64,000 bases of DNA from Streptomyces hilarionis (GTDB lineage Bacteria; Actinomycetota; Actinomycetes; Streptomycetales; Streptomycetaceae), in contig NZ_JAHHIT010000044.1 of assembly GCF_024539675.1 (NCBI RefSeq), positions 28,156-92,155 of the forward strand. Direction: 5' to 3'. Below the pieces are notes generated by a model. That model did not search any database and was not told where the DNA came from. It saw only the letters and a program-made list of their open reading frames with translations. The position numbers and the translations under genes are program-made. Of the stretch, positions 43,263-52,812 are shown one piece after another; position 1 is the stretch's first letter; every line of letters starts with the position of its first letter.

Positions 43263-43962
43263 CCCCTGTCACTTCCTCGTGCTGGTGGCCCGGACCGCCT
43301 ACGCGCCTGGCCGCTTGGCGAGCGAGCGGGTACCCAGGATGCGAGAGTTCACGGCCGACGGCTCAGCTTGGTGCAGTACGTGCGAGGCACGTTCCAGGGT
43401 TTGACCTCGCTGGTTTGACCTCGCTGCCGCGGGGGAGCCGGCAGGTGCGGCTTGACGGGGTGCGGCGGTGGCCCGGACGGCTGTTGTGGGGTGTGCCTGG
43501 TGGGTGGGGCCGTCGGGCACGCGGCCGGCCCGCTCGGGAGCTTCCGAGCGGGCCGGCGCGTACGCGCGAGGCGTGGCAGGTCCCGCGCCGGTCGTCGTCG
43601 ACGCCCCGACGGCGCAGCAGGCCGAAGACGGTACAGCGGAAGCGTTCGGAACCCGTGGCGGCACAGCCGGACGGGCAGGTATCGAGAGCAGCATCACCTG
43701 CGCCTGGACGGCCCCGCACGCCAAAAGCTGCCCACGCGGTCGCTCAGCCCGGCAGCCATCCCTCCGTCGCGCCCCTGGCCCGCCAGAGCGCCGGCGTCGA
43801 GACGGGCCATTCCTTGTCGGCCAATGGCCGCAGCGATGCCGCAAAATGTGGCGTCGGCGACCAGACGGTGTGATGACCGGGGGTGCATCTGTTCGCGCTG
43901 TGGGCGCGCTCTCGGATGCCCGGCCGACGGGTCATGGGGATATGCGCCCGGGCTTCCGGCTC
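43263..43962. other. Gene-poor spacer, 700 bp
   Basis: No supported gene. It holds a strong isolated inverted repeat (43524-43557). The open frames in this spacer have noise-like composition (arginine/proline/alanine-rich). Confidence 0.4.
43524..43557. terminator. Isolated long hairpin
   Basis: A perfect 14-bp inverted repeat: GCCGGCCCGCTCGG (43524-43537), loop GAGCTT, and its complement (43544-43557). No gene ends next to it on either strand, so it could be a terminator of an unannotated small transcript or a remnant. Stability is very high. Confidence 0.5.
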
Positions 43963-44511
43963 TCAGAGCCAGCGGCGCAGGACCAGGCGCGGGGTGCGGT
44001 GGGTGAGCCAGGCGCCGGCCAGGCCGATGACGGCGCCGGCTGCGACGTCGCTGGGGTAGTGGGCGCCGCTTTGCACGCGTTCGAGCGCCACCATGGCGGC
44101 CGGTACTGCGCACGCAGCGCCGGCGGCCGGCCACGTCGGGGCGACAGCGGCGGTGAACGCGACCGCGGCGGCGGTGTGACCGGAGGGGAAGGACGAGGAG
44201 TCGGGGCGGTCGTCCGCTTCGTCGTGAGGGAACCACTCCTTCGGTGGCCGGGGCCGGTCGGCCAGCTGCTTGCACACGCCGTTGGAGACCAGCTGTGCCA
44301 CCACCAGGGCGCCCATGCCGGCCGCGGCAGCCTTGCGGCCGCGCCACCCGCCCAGCCACGCCATCGCGGTGGCGGCTCCGCACCACAGCTTCGAGCTCTC
44401 GGCCATCTCCTCCACCGCGGAGAGGGCTTTGCCGACGCCGGGCGGGATGCGGGCAGCGGCCCGTCTGGTCAGCAACCGATCAGTGTCACGCAACTGCGCC
44501 GGAAGTCTCAT
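43963..44511 (-). CDS. PAP2 superfamily phosphatase
   Basis: 182 residues with the phosphatidic acid phosphatase triad: KQLADRPRP (KxxxxxxRP), SSFPSGHTAAAVAF (PSGH) and SGAHYPSDVAAGAVIG (SRxxxxxHxxxD-like). Several transmembrane helices surround these. Dephosphorylates lipid phosphates such as undecaprenyl diphosphate or phosphatidate. ATG 44511 chosen; an upstream ATG at 44535 would add 8 residues. Stands alone on the minus strand, divergent from MscL. Confidence 0.85.
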   Translation of the reverse strand: MRLPAQLRDTDRLLTRRAAARIPPGVGKALSAVEEMAESSKLWCGAATAMAWLGGWRGRKAAAAGMGALVVAQLVSNGVCKQLADRPRPPKEWFPHDEADDRPDSSSFPSGHTAAAVAFTAAVAPTWPAAGAACAVPAAMVALERVQSGAHYPSDVAAGAVIGLAGAWLTHRTPRLVLRRWL

Positions 44512-44862
44512 GTCAGGCAAGTATCCGAAGGCCATGGACCCACACCCGAGAGCATTGGCCTGGCGCAGCACTGCGCAAGCGCACCCCCCCCGTGGGCTCC
44601 TGCGCCGGATGCGCATTCCCACAGCCACGTCTGCCACGCCCTGCCCCCACGCTCACCGGACAGTCGCGGCTCCGGCCGACCCGATGCCCGCCGGCAGTGA
44701 CGGCGTGGTCGACGCACGTGGCCTCGGCATCCGACAGGTCACCGCGTCGCGCGGCGGAGCAGGCATGGAGGAAGGGTGGCCGGGCAGTCGAGGCGAACAG
44801 GGTGAGCCGACCGCGGACTCGGTACCGCCCGTCGACGTCGAAGGTCTCTGAGGGGTGAGAAG
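44512..44862. other. Intergenic region before mscL
   Basis: 350 bases with no supported gene; presumably holds the mscL promoter. No hairpin or repeat of note. Confidence 0.3.
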
Positions 44863-45306
44863 GTGAAGGGCTTCCGCAGCTTCATTCTGCGCGGCAACGT
44901 GGTCGATCTGGCCGTCGGCATCGTCATCGGGGCGGCGTTCACCGCCGTGGTGAACGGCTTCGTCAGCGCCTTTCTGACGCCACTCGTCGGGCTGGCCAGC
45001 GGTGCCACCGGCGACATGAGTCACAAGACCTTCATCGTGGGCGCCACCAAGTTCCCCTACGGCGCCTTCATCAACGCGGCGATCAGTTTTCTCCTCCTCG
45101 CCGGCGCCCTGTACTTCCTGGTCGTGCTCCCGATCAACAAGCTCCACGAGCGCCTCGCCCCGCACCAGGACGTCCAGGCCCCCAAACGGGACTGCCCCGA
45201 ATGCCTCAGCCCCGTGCCCGCCCGAGCCCGGCGTTGCGCCTCCTGCACCGTCCCCCTGCCAGCCGTACCCGTTCAGGCGGGGGAGACGACCCAGCGCGCC
45301 GGGTGA
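44863..45306 (+). CDS. mscL: Large-conductance mechanosensitive channel with C-terminal zinc-ribbon motif
   Basis: 147 residues from GTG 44863. The N-terminal MKGFRSFILRGNVVDLAVGIVIGAAFTAVVNGFVSAFLTPLVG is the MscL first helix with its conserved glycine-rich gate; the second helix is FINAAISFLLLAGALYFLVVLPIN. The C-terminal end has CPEC...CASC (Cys111, 114, 125, 128), a CxxC-x10-CxxC zinc-ribbon-like motif added to the usual cytoplasmic helix. It opens under membrane tension to protect from osmotic downshock. Convergent with the PAP2 gene. Confidence 0.92.
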   Translation: MKGFRSFILRGNVVDLAVGIVIGAAFTAVVNGFVSAFLTPLVGLASGATGDMSHKTFIVGATKFPYGAFINAAISFLLLAGALYFLVVLPINKLHERLAPHQDVQAPKRDCPECLSPVPARARRCASCTVPLPAVPVQAGETTQRAG

Positions 45307-45335
45307 GCCGGCCTCTGCCTGGCTCGCCCCGCCGC

Positions 45336-46619
45336 TCAGACCGGTTCGGGCTGGGGTTCGCGTCGCTGTTCCGGCAGGTGGGCGGAGACGGCCGTCTGTT
45401 CGGACAGCCTGGTGATCCGCGCATAGCCGTACACCGCTGAGGCCAGGACCAGCACGAGCAGCGGTCCGAAGAGCCACGGATGGGCGGCCATCTCCGTCGG
45501 CAGATAGCGGTAGGACGCCAAGAGGCCGGTGAAGACCGCTGCGCCGTAGGCGACGAACCGCTTCGCCGATCGGTCCCAGCCGCGGTCGAGCGAGCGCAGC
45601 GCCATGTCGATGGTGAGGGTGAAGACCACACCGGCGATGATGTCCGCACCGTAGTGGTAGCCGAAGCCCAGGGTGGCTCCCAGTGTGGCGATGAGCCAGA
45701 ACGCGCCGGCGCATCGCAACGCCCACGGGCCCTTGAGGGCATGGATGAAGATTGCGGTGGCCCATGCGATGTGCAGACTGGGCATGCAGTTGCGTGGGGT
45801 GACGTCGTTGAAGGGCATCGGCCGCAAAGTGCCGACCGGTGGCGGTGTGTCCGGCCAGAGGTTGGCCATGGCCCAGTGCCCTCCGTCGGCGCCGTAGGCG
45901 AAGACGGGTCCGACCACCGGGAAGAGCATGTAGATGCCGGGCCCCAGCAGGCCGATGACCAGGAAGGTGCGCACCAGGTGATGGCCCGGGAAGCGGCGCT
46001 CGACGGCGACATTGCGCAGTTGGTACAGCGCGACCGCGACCGCCGCCACGGGGAGTTGGATGTAGACCCACTCGAGGACGTGGGCGCCGGCCGTGCCGGT
46101 GGCTGCGACGATCCGGCCCGCCAGCCATGACGGGTTGCCCAGGGCGTGATCGGCGGTGGCCACGTACTGGTCCAGTACCATCGGGCGGGTCTTCGCCGTG
46201 ATCAGCAGCCAGGTGTAGCCGCTCTTGCGGCCGGCCACCAGGAGCAGGGCCAGTCCCACGCCCTTCAGCAGCAGGGCACGCTCCCGGCCGGTTCGGCGCG
46301 TGACGGCGATGACGCCGCAGGCCAGGGTCACCCACAGTGCGCCGTTGCCGAACATCATCTCGGCGCCGACAGCCCGTCGCACGAGCCAGAAGACGACGTC
46401 GATGCCGACCGCCGCGCCCAGCGCGATGAACCGCTGGCGCCAGGTGAGCACCACCGTCATCAACGCCATGCTGGCGTACAGCACGGTCCCCGACCGGGGG
46501 GCGAAGATCACCTCTCGCGCCTGGTCGGTGATCGGCCCGCGCTCGCCGTAGCGACGCGAGGCGATCTCCAGTGCGATGAGGAATCCGAGGCCCACCACGG
46601 TCACCGCGGCCCACAGCAT
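45336..46619 (-). CDS. PAP2-family inositol phosphotransferase/phosphatase-like membrane protein
   Basis: 427 residues with about 10 hydrophobic segments. C-terminal catalytic motifs: TPRNCMPSLHIAWATAIFIHALKG (PSLH) and FGYHYGADIIAGVVFT (GYHYxxD), typical of the Aur1/Ipt1-like PAP2_3 group. Such enzymes transfer or hydrolyse phosphoinositol or lipid phosphate. ATG 46619 is chosen; a TTG at 46692-46694 would add 25 residues. No operon partner is evident. Confidence 0.8.
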   Translation of the reverse strand: MLWAAVTVVGLGFLIALEIASRRYGERGPITDQAREVIFAPRSGTVLYASMALMTVVLTWRQRFIALGAAVGIDVVFWLVRRAVGAEMMFGNGALWVTLACGVIAVTRRTGRERALLLKGVGLALLLVAGRKSGYTWLLITAKTRPMVLDQYVATADHALGNPSWLAGRIVAATGTAGAHVLEWVYIQLPVAAVAVALYQLRNVAVERRFPGHHLVRTFLVIGLLGPGIYMLFPVVGPVFAYGADGGHWAMANLWPDTPPPVGTLRPMPFNDVTPRNCMPSLHIAWATAIFIHALKGPWALRCAGAFWLIATLGATLGFGYHYGADIIAGVVFTLTIDMALRSLDRGWDRSAKRFVAYGAAVFTGLLASYRYLPTEMAAHPWLFGPLLVLVLASAVYGYARITRLSEQTAVSAHLPEQRREPQPEPV

Positions 46620-46780
46620 GGTGCGTGGTTGCCGCCATGGAACCGCCGGACGGTCGCCTTTTCGCGAGGAACCTCGCGTTATCCCAGATATCAATTTTCA
46701 GCCGATTTGTTATATTTGCACATAATGATCGTGAGCCCGAACATGCTAGCGGAGCGGACAGCTTCGGGGCCGCTGCGCCC

Positions 46781-46948
46781 AGCCGGGTGGTCCTCATCGG
46801 CCCGTCCGCCGCCGGGAAGTCCACGATTGAGCGCACCTGGTCTGCTGCACAGGCCGTAGCCCTGGACGCGTTGCGCGAGGTCGTCAGCGACGATTTCGCT
46901 GTCGGGTTCAGCGTGGGGAAGCGCCTGGTTCTTCGGGTGAGGCGATGA
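46781..46948 (+). pseudogene. Fragment of a P-loop kinase-like protein
   Basis: 56 codons: SRVVLIGPSAAGKSTIERTW contains an intact Walker A (GPSAAGKST) followed by AVALDALREVVSDDFA, resembling the start of polynucleotide kinase-like AAA ATPases (SSDALRxLVSDD). The rest of the protein is absent. Its end overlaps the 3' end of the MFS gene on the other strand. A truncated relic; no start codon or ribosome site is convincing. Confidence 0.45.
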
Positions 46949-48179
46949 AACCGTGCCGGCCTCGCTCTGGAGCACTCATCCGGTCATCCGGCCGGTCGGG
47001 CCGCTCGGTGGTGGTCCTGGCGAGGATCGTGCAGGCCACCAGGGCAAGTGTCACCAGGGCGGCGCCCGACAGCATGAACGCTGCCCTCACTCCGACCAGG
47101 GAGAGAGTCGTCGCCGCGATGAACGGGGAGACGGCGAGGGCGCCGGCGATGCCGGCCTCCCACAGACCGAGGGCCTTGGCGAGGTGGCCGTCCGGGATGC
47201 GCTGCTGTACCAGTGCGATCAGCGGAATGTCGGTCAGCGCGGAGGCGAGCCCTGTCAGCGCCAGCAGAGCGGCTGCCATGACCGGAGAGGCGGCCAGACC
47301 CAGCGGAAGTCGGAAGATGCCCAGCAGGGCCCAGGCGAGTATGGCGACCAGGGCGAGCCTGCGGATCGAAACCCTGGAAAGGAGGAGGGCTCCGGCCACC
47401 TCCGCCAGCCCTGCGATGCCCAGGAGCAGACCGTACTGGCCGCCCTGCCCCACCAAGGCCACCAGGCCGACGGTCAGGAAACCGCTGGTAAGGGTGAGAG
47501 CGAGGACGAAGGTCACGATCACCAGCAGTACGTCCGGCTCGGACCGAACCGCCCTGAGGCCCGCCGCCAGGTCGGAGCGGAGCCCGGCAGGCCGGTCGCG
47601 GTGGGCGGGAGCGCGCACCCGGAGGGCGGCGACGGCGGCCGCCGAGAGCAGAAAGGTCAGTCCGTTGAGTGCCACAGCGGCTGTCAGGGAAGCAACGGCC
47701 AGCACGGGCGCGAGTACCAACGGGCCTACGAAGAAGGCGGCGCGGAAGGCCACTTGGAGCAGCCCGTTGGCCTGCTGGAGAAGGGCGGGCGGCACGATCT
47801 GCGGCACGATGGCGTTGCGGGCGGGAGCGAACGGGGCCCCGACCAGGGCCAGCGACGCCGTCGCCGCCACCAGGACGGTCAGGTTCACCGATCCGAAAGC
47901 GAACAGGCCCACGGCGACAGCCACCAGAGCCGCGCGGAGCACGTCCGTGAGGATCATCAGGCGTCGCCGGTCGTAGCGATCGGCGTAGGAAGCGGCAACG
48001 AACGTCGCCGCGAAGGCAGGCGCGTACGCGGCCACGGTGACCAGCGCCACCGCCGCCGGATCATGGGTGAGCGACCAGGCCATCCACGCGGTGGTGGCGG
48101 TGAACATGCCGTCGCCGAAACGTGAGATGCCCTGACCCACGAACAGAAGCAGGAAGTTCCGGTCCTTCAGGAGTGTCAT
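46908..48179 (-). CDS. MFS transporter
   Basis: 423 residues with about 12 transmembrane segments, of the MFS_3/enterobactin exporter-like group: MTLLKDRNFLLLFVGQGISRFGDGMFTATTAWMAWSLTHDP, then SYADRYDRRRLMILTDVLRAALVAVAVG with the loop 2-3 DRxxRR motif. ATG 48179; a GTG at 48206 would add 9 residues. Divergent from nothing and followed on the same strand by no gene; the ArsR-like regulator gene just upstream on the same strand (ends at 48231) may regulate it: the two are 51 bp apart, suggesting an operon. Confidence 0.85.
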   Translation of the reverse strand: MTLLKDRNFLLLFVGQGISRFGDGMFTATTAWMAWSLTHDPAAVALVTVAAYAPAFAATFVAASYADRYDRRRLMILTDVLRAALVAVAVGLFAFGSVNLTVLVAATASLALVGAPFAPARNAIVPQIVPPALLQQANGLLQVAFRAAFFVGPLVLAPVLAVASLTAAVALNGLTFLLSAAAVAALRVRAPAHRDRPAGLRSDLAAGLRAVRSEPDVLLVIVTFVLALTLTSGFLTVGLVALVGQGGQYGLLLGIAGLAEVAGALLLSRVSIRRLALVAILAWALLGIFRLPLGLAASPVMAAALLALTGLASALTDIPLIALVQQRIPDGHLAKALGLWEAGIAGALAVSPFIAATTLSLVGVRAAFMLSGAALVTLALVACTILARTTTERPDRPDDRMSAPERGRHGFIASPEEPGASPR

Positions 48180-48230
48180 GCCCCCACTGTCGGAACGAGC
48201 GAGCACCTGATCAACTGATGGAGAATGACG

Positions 48231-49343
48231 CTAATCAGTGGGGTGGCTCGCGTGCAGGAACGCCTCCAGGCTGGGTGCGAGAGCCGCCACCTGCTCCGGG
48301 ACCAGCCGGTACAGCACGTAGTAGCCCTCGCGGCGGCGCTCGACCAGACCCGCCTCATTCAGCAGGCGCAGCTGCTTGGAGAGACCGGCCTCGGTGATTC
48401 CGACGAGGGGAGCGAGCTCCTGCGTGCTGCGGGGCCGTTCGGCGATCAGCCGCAGGGTCCGCAGGCGGGTGTCGTCGGCCAGCGCCCTGAGGATGCCCGT
48501 CAGCCGCGCCGGGGGGATACGCGGGCGGGCCTCCCGGACGATGGAGGACGCGGGAAACACCAGCCCGAGCGGCCAGGGGCCGTCACAGTTGACGCGAACG
48601 TGCGGCCATACGTAAACGCTCGGAGCGAGGACGAGCCGCCGTTCCGGCGTGATCTCGACGTCGTGATCGTGGGGTCGTTCCATCCAGACCCGCCCGGCCT
48701 CGGGTGCGCAGCGGACCTCCGGCCACAGGCCACGGAACAGGGTGAACAGACCGTGCTCGGCGATCTGACAACCGGCCTCGGCGACGCTTTCGGCGAGCCC
48801 CGGCTCGATGCGCTGCCACTCGTGTGAGAACGCTTCCTCCCAGTAGTGCTCCAGCATCTTCAGAAACCGTTCCAACAGTGAGGCAGGCTCATCGAGCAGC
48901 AGCCTGGCCAGCCTCTGGTCGCCCGCTGCCCCTGCCTGCTCGTCCAGTCGACGGCGGACGTCGGCTTCGTCGAGGGCAGCGGGGTTCCTGCCGGGCCCGC
49001 CCCCCAACGCCTCACCACCCAGCGCGACTGCGAACTCCAGCTGCACCAGCTCCGGGTCGACCGAGCGCAGTCGTCGCAGTTCGTCCTCGAAGCCGAGCAG
49101 TTCACCCGTCGGCGACGGGAAGAAGAACTCCGGAAAGTAGGAACGGTAGGCGAAGGAGAACACGTCGATCTCGCGTTTCAGTGCCGGAGACAGCCTGCGC
49201 ATGGCCCGTACCCAGGCGTGTTGGACGGGATGGTGCTTGGGTTCCACCAGCACGTGCAGGCTCAGCACCGCCTCCATCGACGGCGAGTACGAGAACCCGA
49301 CGAGTTCCGGGCTGGCCGCGGGGATCCGGAAAGTGATGGTCAT
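48231..49343 (-). CDS. DUF5937 ArsR-type winged-helix regulator
   Basis: 370 residues. The N-terminal three quarters match the DUF5937 pattern (TITFRIPAASPELVGFSYSPSMEAVLSLHVLVEPKHHP, and a conserved FSFAYRSYFPEF), and the C-terminal quarter is an ArsR-type winged helix: TGILRALADDTRLRTLRLIAERPRSTQELAPLVGITEAGLSKQLRLLNEAGLVERRREGYYVLYRL. Probably a ligand-controlled repressor of the MFS gene 51 bp downstream. ATG 49341-49343. Confidence 0.85.
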   Translation of the reverse strand: MTITFRIPAASPELVGFSYSPSMEAVLSLHVLVEPKHHPVQHAWVRAMRRLSPALKREIDVFSFAYRSYFPEFFFPSPTGELLGFEDELRRLRSVDPELVQLEFAVALGGEALGGGPGRNPAALDEADVRRRLDEQAGAAGDQRLARLLLDEPASLLERFLKMLEHYWEEAFSHEWQRIEPGLAESVAEAGCQIAEHGLFTLFRGLWPEVRCAPEAGRVWMERPHDHDVEITPERRLVLAPSVYVWPHVRVNCDGPWPLGLVFPASSIVREARPRIPPARLTGILRALADDTRLRTLRLIAERPRSTQELAPLVGITEAGLSKQLRLLNEAGLVERRREGYYVLYRLVPEQVAALAPSLEAFLHASHPTD

Positions 49344-49693
49344 GACGACATCATCACCGCGAGCCGGCTGCCTGCGCCGGAAGCGGTGGTCGTCCACGCG
49401 TGGCCCACCTGTCCTGCGTGGACCCCCAGCGTGTGAGGCCGCCCAGCGTGAGGGGAGGACGCGCCGGGCTTTTCCGTCCTCGCGCAGAGCACCCGCGACG
49501 TTCGCTCCCACTCTGCCGCCCCACCACCCTGGTGGCCGTGCCCGGCTGGTGCCGTAAGGCGTTGGAGCTGCACGGACGGCGCGCGGACCACCGAGGTGCG
49601 CTCCGCCGGCCGCGTGCAGGGGGTTGCACCTTCCGTAGCGGCATGTGGTCCGGTGGACCGACGTCCCGATGCCCTGAGGAAAGGTCCCCGCTC
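49344..49693. other. Divergent intergenic region
   Basis: 350 bp between divergent DUF5937 and MerR genes; no gene supported. Likely holds both promoters. A GGTCCGGTGGACC-like symmetrical stretch near 49648-49661 could be a MerR operator. Confidence 0.35.
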
Positions 49694-50644
49694 ATGCACT
49701 CGTCCTTCATGCCACCCCGTCAGGTCAAGATCGGCGACGCGGCGGCCTTCGTCGGCTGCACACCACGGGCGATTCGCCATTATCACGAGATCGGCCTGCT
49801 CCCCGAGCCCGAGCGGGGCGGCGATGACCGCCGCCGCTACGGGTACGAGGACATGATCCGCTTGCTGTGGATTCGCAAGACGGCCGACGCCGGGATCGCC
49901 CTGGACGACATCCGTGACGCCTTCACGACCGGCACGGCCTCCGCCGGTGCGGACAGCGGAGACGGTATCGCGCCCATCCTGGAGCGGTTGGAGGAAACCC
50001 TCGCCGAGCAGGAGGCGGAATTGCGGCGGCAACGGACCGCCGTGCAACGGATGCGCACCGAAGGCAGCCGGCTGGGTCTGCTCTCCGACGTCGTCACCGA
50101 ACGCCTCGACGGCCTGCCCGAGGGCTCCCTGCGTCAGGCGGACCTGGACAGTCTGCTGGTCACTGAGCGGATCTTCGGCCCGCTCGGCGCGGCCGTCCAG
50201 GCCACCCGCTTCGCCGTCCTGGCCACGCATCCCGCTCTGCGGGAGGAGTCCGACCGCATCGATGACGCCGAGGCGGCACTCGACGACAGTGTCGCCGTCG
50301 ATGACCCACGGGTGGCTCAAGTGGCCGTCGAGCGGCACACGTTCGAAAGCGCCCTGCTGGCCGCCATCGAGGAGTCCGGCCTGGGCGGGGACGACGACGC
50401 CCTCTTCGACGCCTGGGACACGTGGCACCCTGCCACCGCCGATGACGGCGAGCGCGAGACCGACCTCGGCCCCGGCAGGCGCGAGGCCGACTCCATGAGC
50501 GTGGTCGAAGCCACCGGCAAGATGCCCTACGACTTCTCCCCGGCCCGCCTGCGCTGTATGGAACTCGCGGAAGAACTGTCCGCCCGGGACGCACCGCTCC
50601 CCGTCCTCGCCCGGGCCCGGCCGGACGGCCGAACCGCCTCGTAG
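49694..50644 (+). CDS. MerR family transcriptional regulator
   Basis: 316 residues. The MerR HTH is KIGDAAAFVGCTPRAIRHYHEIGLLPEPERGGDDRRRYGYEDMIRLLWIRKTADAGIALDDI, followed by a coiled coil (ILERLEETLAEQEAELRRQRTAVQRM) and a long C-terminal part. The C-terminal region is longer than in small metal sensors, suggesting organic ligands. ATG 49694 has GGAAAGG upstream. Convergent with the LuxR regulator (22 bp gap). Confidence 0.88.
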   Translation: MHSSFMPPRQVKIGDAAAFVGCTPRAIRHYHEIGLLPEPERGGDDRRRYGYEDMIRLLWIRKTADAGIALDDIRDAFTTGTASAGADSGDGIAPILERLEETLAEQEAELRRQRTAVQRMRTEGSRLGLLSDVVTERLDGLPEGSLRQADLDSLLVTERIFGPLGAAVQATRFAVLATHPALREESDRIDDAEAALDDSVAVDDPRVAQVAVERHTFESALLAAIEESGLGGDDDALFDAWDTWHPATADDGERETDLGPGRREADSMSVVEATGKMPYDFSPARLRCMELAEELSARDAPLPVLARARPDGRTAS

Positions 50645-50666
50645 GGAGGGGACTTGGCGGCGGCGC

Positions 50667-51347
50667 TCAGACCGCCCCGGGTGTCACGAGCCCCGACTCG
50701 TACGCCACGATCACCAGCTGCGCCCGGTCGCGTGCCTCCAACTTGCCCATGATGCGGCTGACATGGGTCTTCGCGGTGAGCGGGCTGAGCCCCAGCGCTT
50801 CGGCGATCTCGGTGTTGTTGAACCCGCGCGCGACCAGGGTGAGCACCTGCCGCTCCCGCTCGGACAGCACGTCCGGGCCGCCCACCGCGGACATCGCCCT
50901 GTCGGGTGCGCGCAGGAAGCGGGCGATGAGCCGCGCGGTGGGTCCTGGCGAGAGCAGGGAGTCCCCGGCGGCCACGGTCCGGATGGCGTCGAGGAGTTCG
51001 GCCGGCCGGATGTCCTTCACCAGGAAGCCGGACGCCCCTGCCCGCAGAGCGTCGACGATGTGCTCGTCGGTGTCGTACGTCGTCAGCACGAGCACCTTCA
51101 CGCCCGCCAAGTCCTCGTCGGCGGCGATGAGACGGGTCGCTTCGATGCCGTCCAGGTCGGGCATGCGGATGTCCATCACGACGAGGTCGGCCCTCGCGGA
51201 ACGGGCGAGGTCCACGGCCTGCCGCCCGGTGCCCGCCTCGGCGACGACCTCCATGTCGCCGGCGGACGCGACGAGCATCGCGAACGAGGCGCGTACGAGA
51301 GTCTGGTCGTCGGCGAGCAGTACGCGGATCGGCGTCGGAGCCGTCAC
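50667..51347 (-). CDS. LuxR (NarL) family response regulator
   Basis: 226 residues. Receiver domain: VLLADDQTLVRASFAMLV, phospho-acceptor Asp in DLVVMDIRMPDLDGIEA, and KDIRPAEL. The C-terminal LuxR HTH reads LSERERQVLTLVARGFNNTEIAEALGLSPLTAKTHVSRIMGKLEARDRAQLVIVAYESGLV. Its GTG start overlaps the kinase stop (GTGA at 51344-51347), forming a two-component pair. Likely controls the downstream-encoded (upstream in transcription) MMPL gene. Confidence 0.93.
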   Translation of the reverse strand: MTAPTPIRVLLADDQTLVRASFAMLVASAGDMEVVAEAGTGRQAVDLARSARADLVVMDIRMPDLDGIEATRLIAADEDLAGVKVLVLTTYDTDEHIVDALRAGASGFLVKDIRPAELLDAIRTVAAGDSLLSPGPTARLIARFLRAPDRAMSAVGGPDVLSERERQVLTLVARGFNNTEIAEALGLSPLTAKTHVSRIMGKLEARDRAQLVIVAYESGLVTPGAV

Positions 51348-52750
51348 GAGGGTTCCTCCCGGGGCAGCGGCAGCTGAGCGGTCACTTCGAAGCCCTCGGC
51401 GGGACCGGGACCGGCGTCCAGTGTGCCGCCCACGCTGCGGGCCCGCTCACGCATCCCGACGAGTCCGAACCCCGGCGCGCCGCCGACGCCTCCCCGCCCG
51501 TGCCCGACCCCGTAGCGCACCGCGCCACTCACTCCCTGTCCCGCCCCGTCGTCGGTGACGGTCACCCGCAGGGTCCCTCCCGCCGCCCGCAGTCCCACTC
51601 GGACGGTCAGGTCCTCGCGCCCCCCGTGGCGTATGGCGTTGGTGAGCGCCTCCTGCACGATCCGGTAGGCGGCGGCGCCCACCGAGGGCGGCACGCCGTC
51701 CGCGTGGACGGACAGTTCGACCTCGGCCCCGGCCACCCTGGCCGCCTCCGCGAGCGCGCCCAGCCCGTCGAGCCCGGGCAGCGGCCCACGCCCGTCCGGA
51801 GAGCCGAGCCCGGAACCGGAACTCGGTCCGGAGCCGGGTTCGTCCGCCCACTCGCGTTCCCCTCCGACGCTCACGCTCGTCTCGTCCGCCCGCAGCACCT
51901 CCAGCGTCGTACGCAACTCGCCCCGGGCCGTCCGGCAGGTCTCCGCGATGTCGTCGAGCGCCTGGGCCACGGCCCTGCGGTCGAGCCGGTCCGGATCCGC
52001 GGTGAGGACGTGGGCCGCCACGGACGTCCGCACCCCGATCAGGGTGATGCTGTGCGCGAGCAGGTCGTGCAGGTCGCGGGCGATCCGCAGCCGCTCCTCG
52101 ACGACCCGGCGTCGAGCCTCCTCCTCGCGGGTCCGTTCGGCCCGCTCGGCCCGCTCGACGATGGAGGCGACGTACTGGCGGTAGAAACGGGCGTCGACGC
52201 CGACGAACAGGACGGTGATGACCCAGCCGGAGATCCGCAGAAGCTCCAGTGCCCCGTCGGGGTTGGTGAAGGTGTTGATGACCAGCGTCGGGCCGAGGAC
52301 GACGACGGCGGTGAGCAGCGAGCGGCGTACCGTACCGGTCGCCGCGACCGTGTAGAGCGCCACGAGGGTCGCGGGGATCGGCACGGCGTGGTTGTAGTCG
52401 AGGGCGTGATACGCGGTGACGCAGGCCGCCACCACGAGCAGCACGAGCAGCGGACGGCTGCGCCGCCATACCAGCGGCACGTGGGCGCCGGCCAGCAGGG
52501 CCCAGCCGGGCGGACCGGGCGGGAGTCCGTCGTCGAGGAGCAGCGCGAAGACGACGGCCAGCACGGCGACGCCGACGGCGAGGAACGCGTCGTTGCGGGC
52601 GCGGTGCGGCGCGGTGAGCGGGTCGCGGTTGACGACCGCCATGACGCGCTCGATCCGACGGGGCCGCGCGTCCCCCCGTACGACGGTGGTGCTCAAGTCC
52701 CTTGCGGCTGAGGTCGCTTCCCGATCCTGCACGACTCCATCTTCCGTCAT
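51344..52750 (-). CDS. Sensor histidine kinase (NarL-type partner)
   Basis: 468 residues. Several N-terminal transmembrane helices (about 50-170), then the HisKA_3 motif with phospho-acceptor His in RIARDLHDLLAHSITLIGVR, and a HATPase_c with YRIVQEALTNAIRHGG (N-box) and VTDDGAGQG/GFGLVGMRERARSVGG. Autophosphorylates and passes phosphate to the LuxR regulator. ATG 52750. Coupled to the regulator; separated by 62 bp from the MMPL gene, which lies upstream in the same direction. Confidence 0.92.
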   Translation of the reverse strand: MTEDGVVQDREATSAARDLSTTVVRGDARPRRIERVMAVVNRDPLTAPHRARNDAFLAVGVAVLAVVFALLLDDGLPPGPPGWALLAGAHVPLVWRRSRPLLVLLVVAACVTAYHALDYNHAVPIPATLVALYTVAATGTVRRSLLTAVVVLGPTLVINTFTNPDGALELLRISGWVITVLFVGVDARFYRQYVASIVERAERAERTREEEARRRVVEERLRIARDLHDLLAHSITLIGVRTSVAAHVLTADPDRLDRRAVAQALDDIAETCRTARGELRTTLEVLRADETSVSVGGEREWADEPGSGPSSGSGLGSPDGRGPLPGLDGLGALAEAARVAGAEVELSVHADGVPPSVGAAAYRIVQEALTNAIRHGGREDLTVRVGLRAAGGTLRVTVTDDGAGQGVSGAVRYGVGHGRGGVGGAPGFGLVGMRERARSVGGTLDAGPGPAEGFEVTAQLPLPREEPS

Positions 52751-52812
52751 GGGGGCGCCTCTCCGGCCAAAAGCAGGGGAGGCGCCCGGTCGGCTGTGGT
52801 GAGCCCGGCAGG

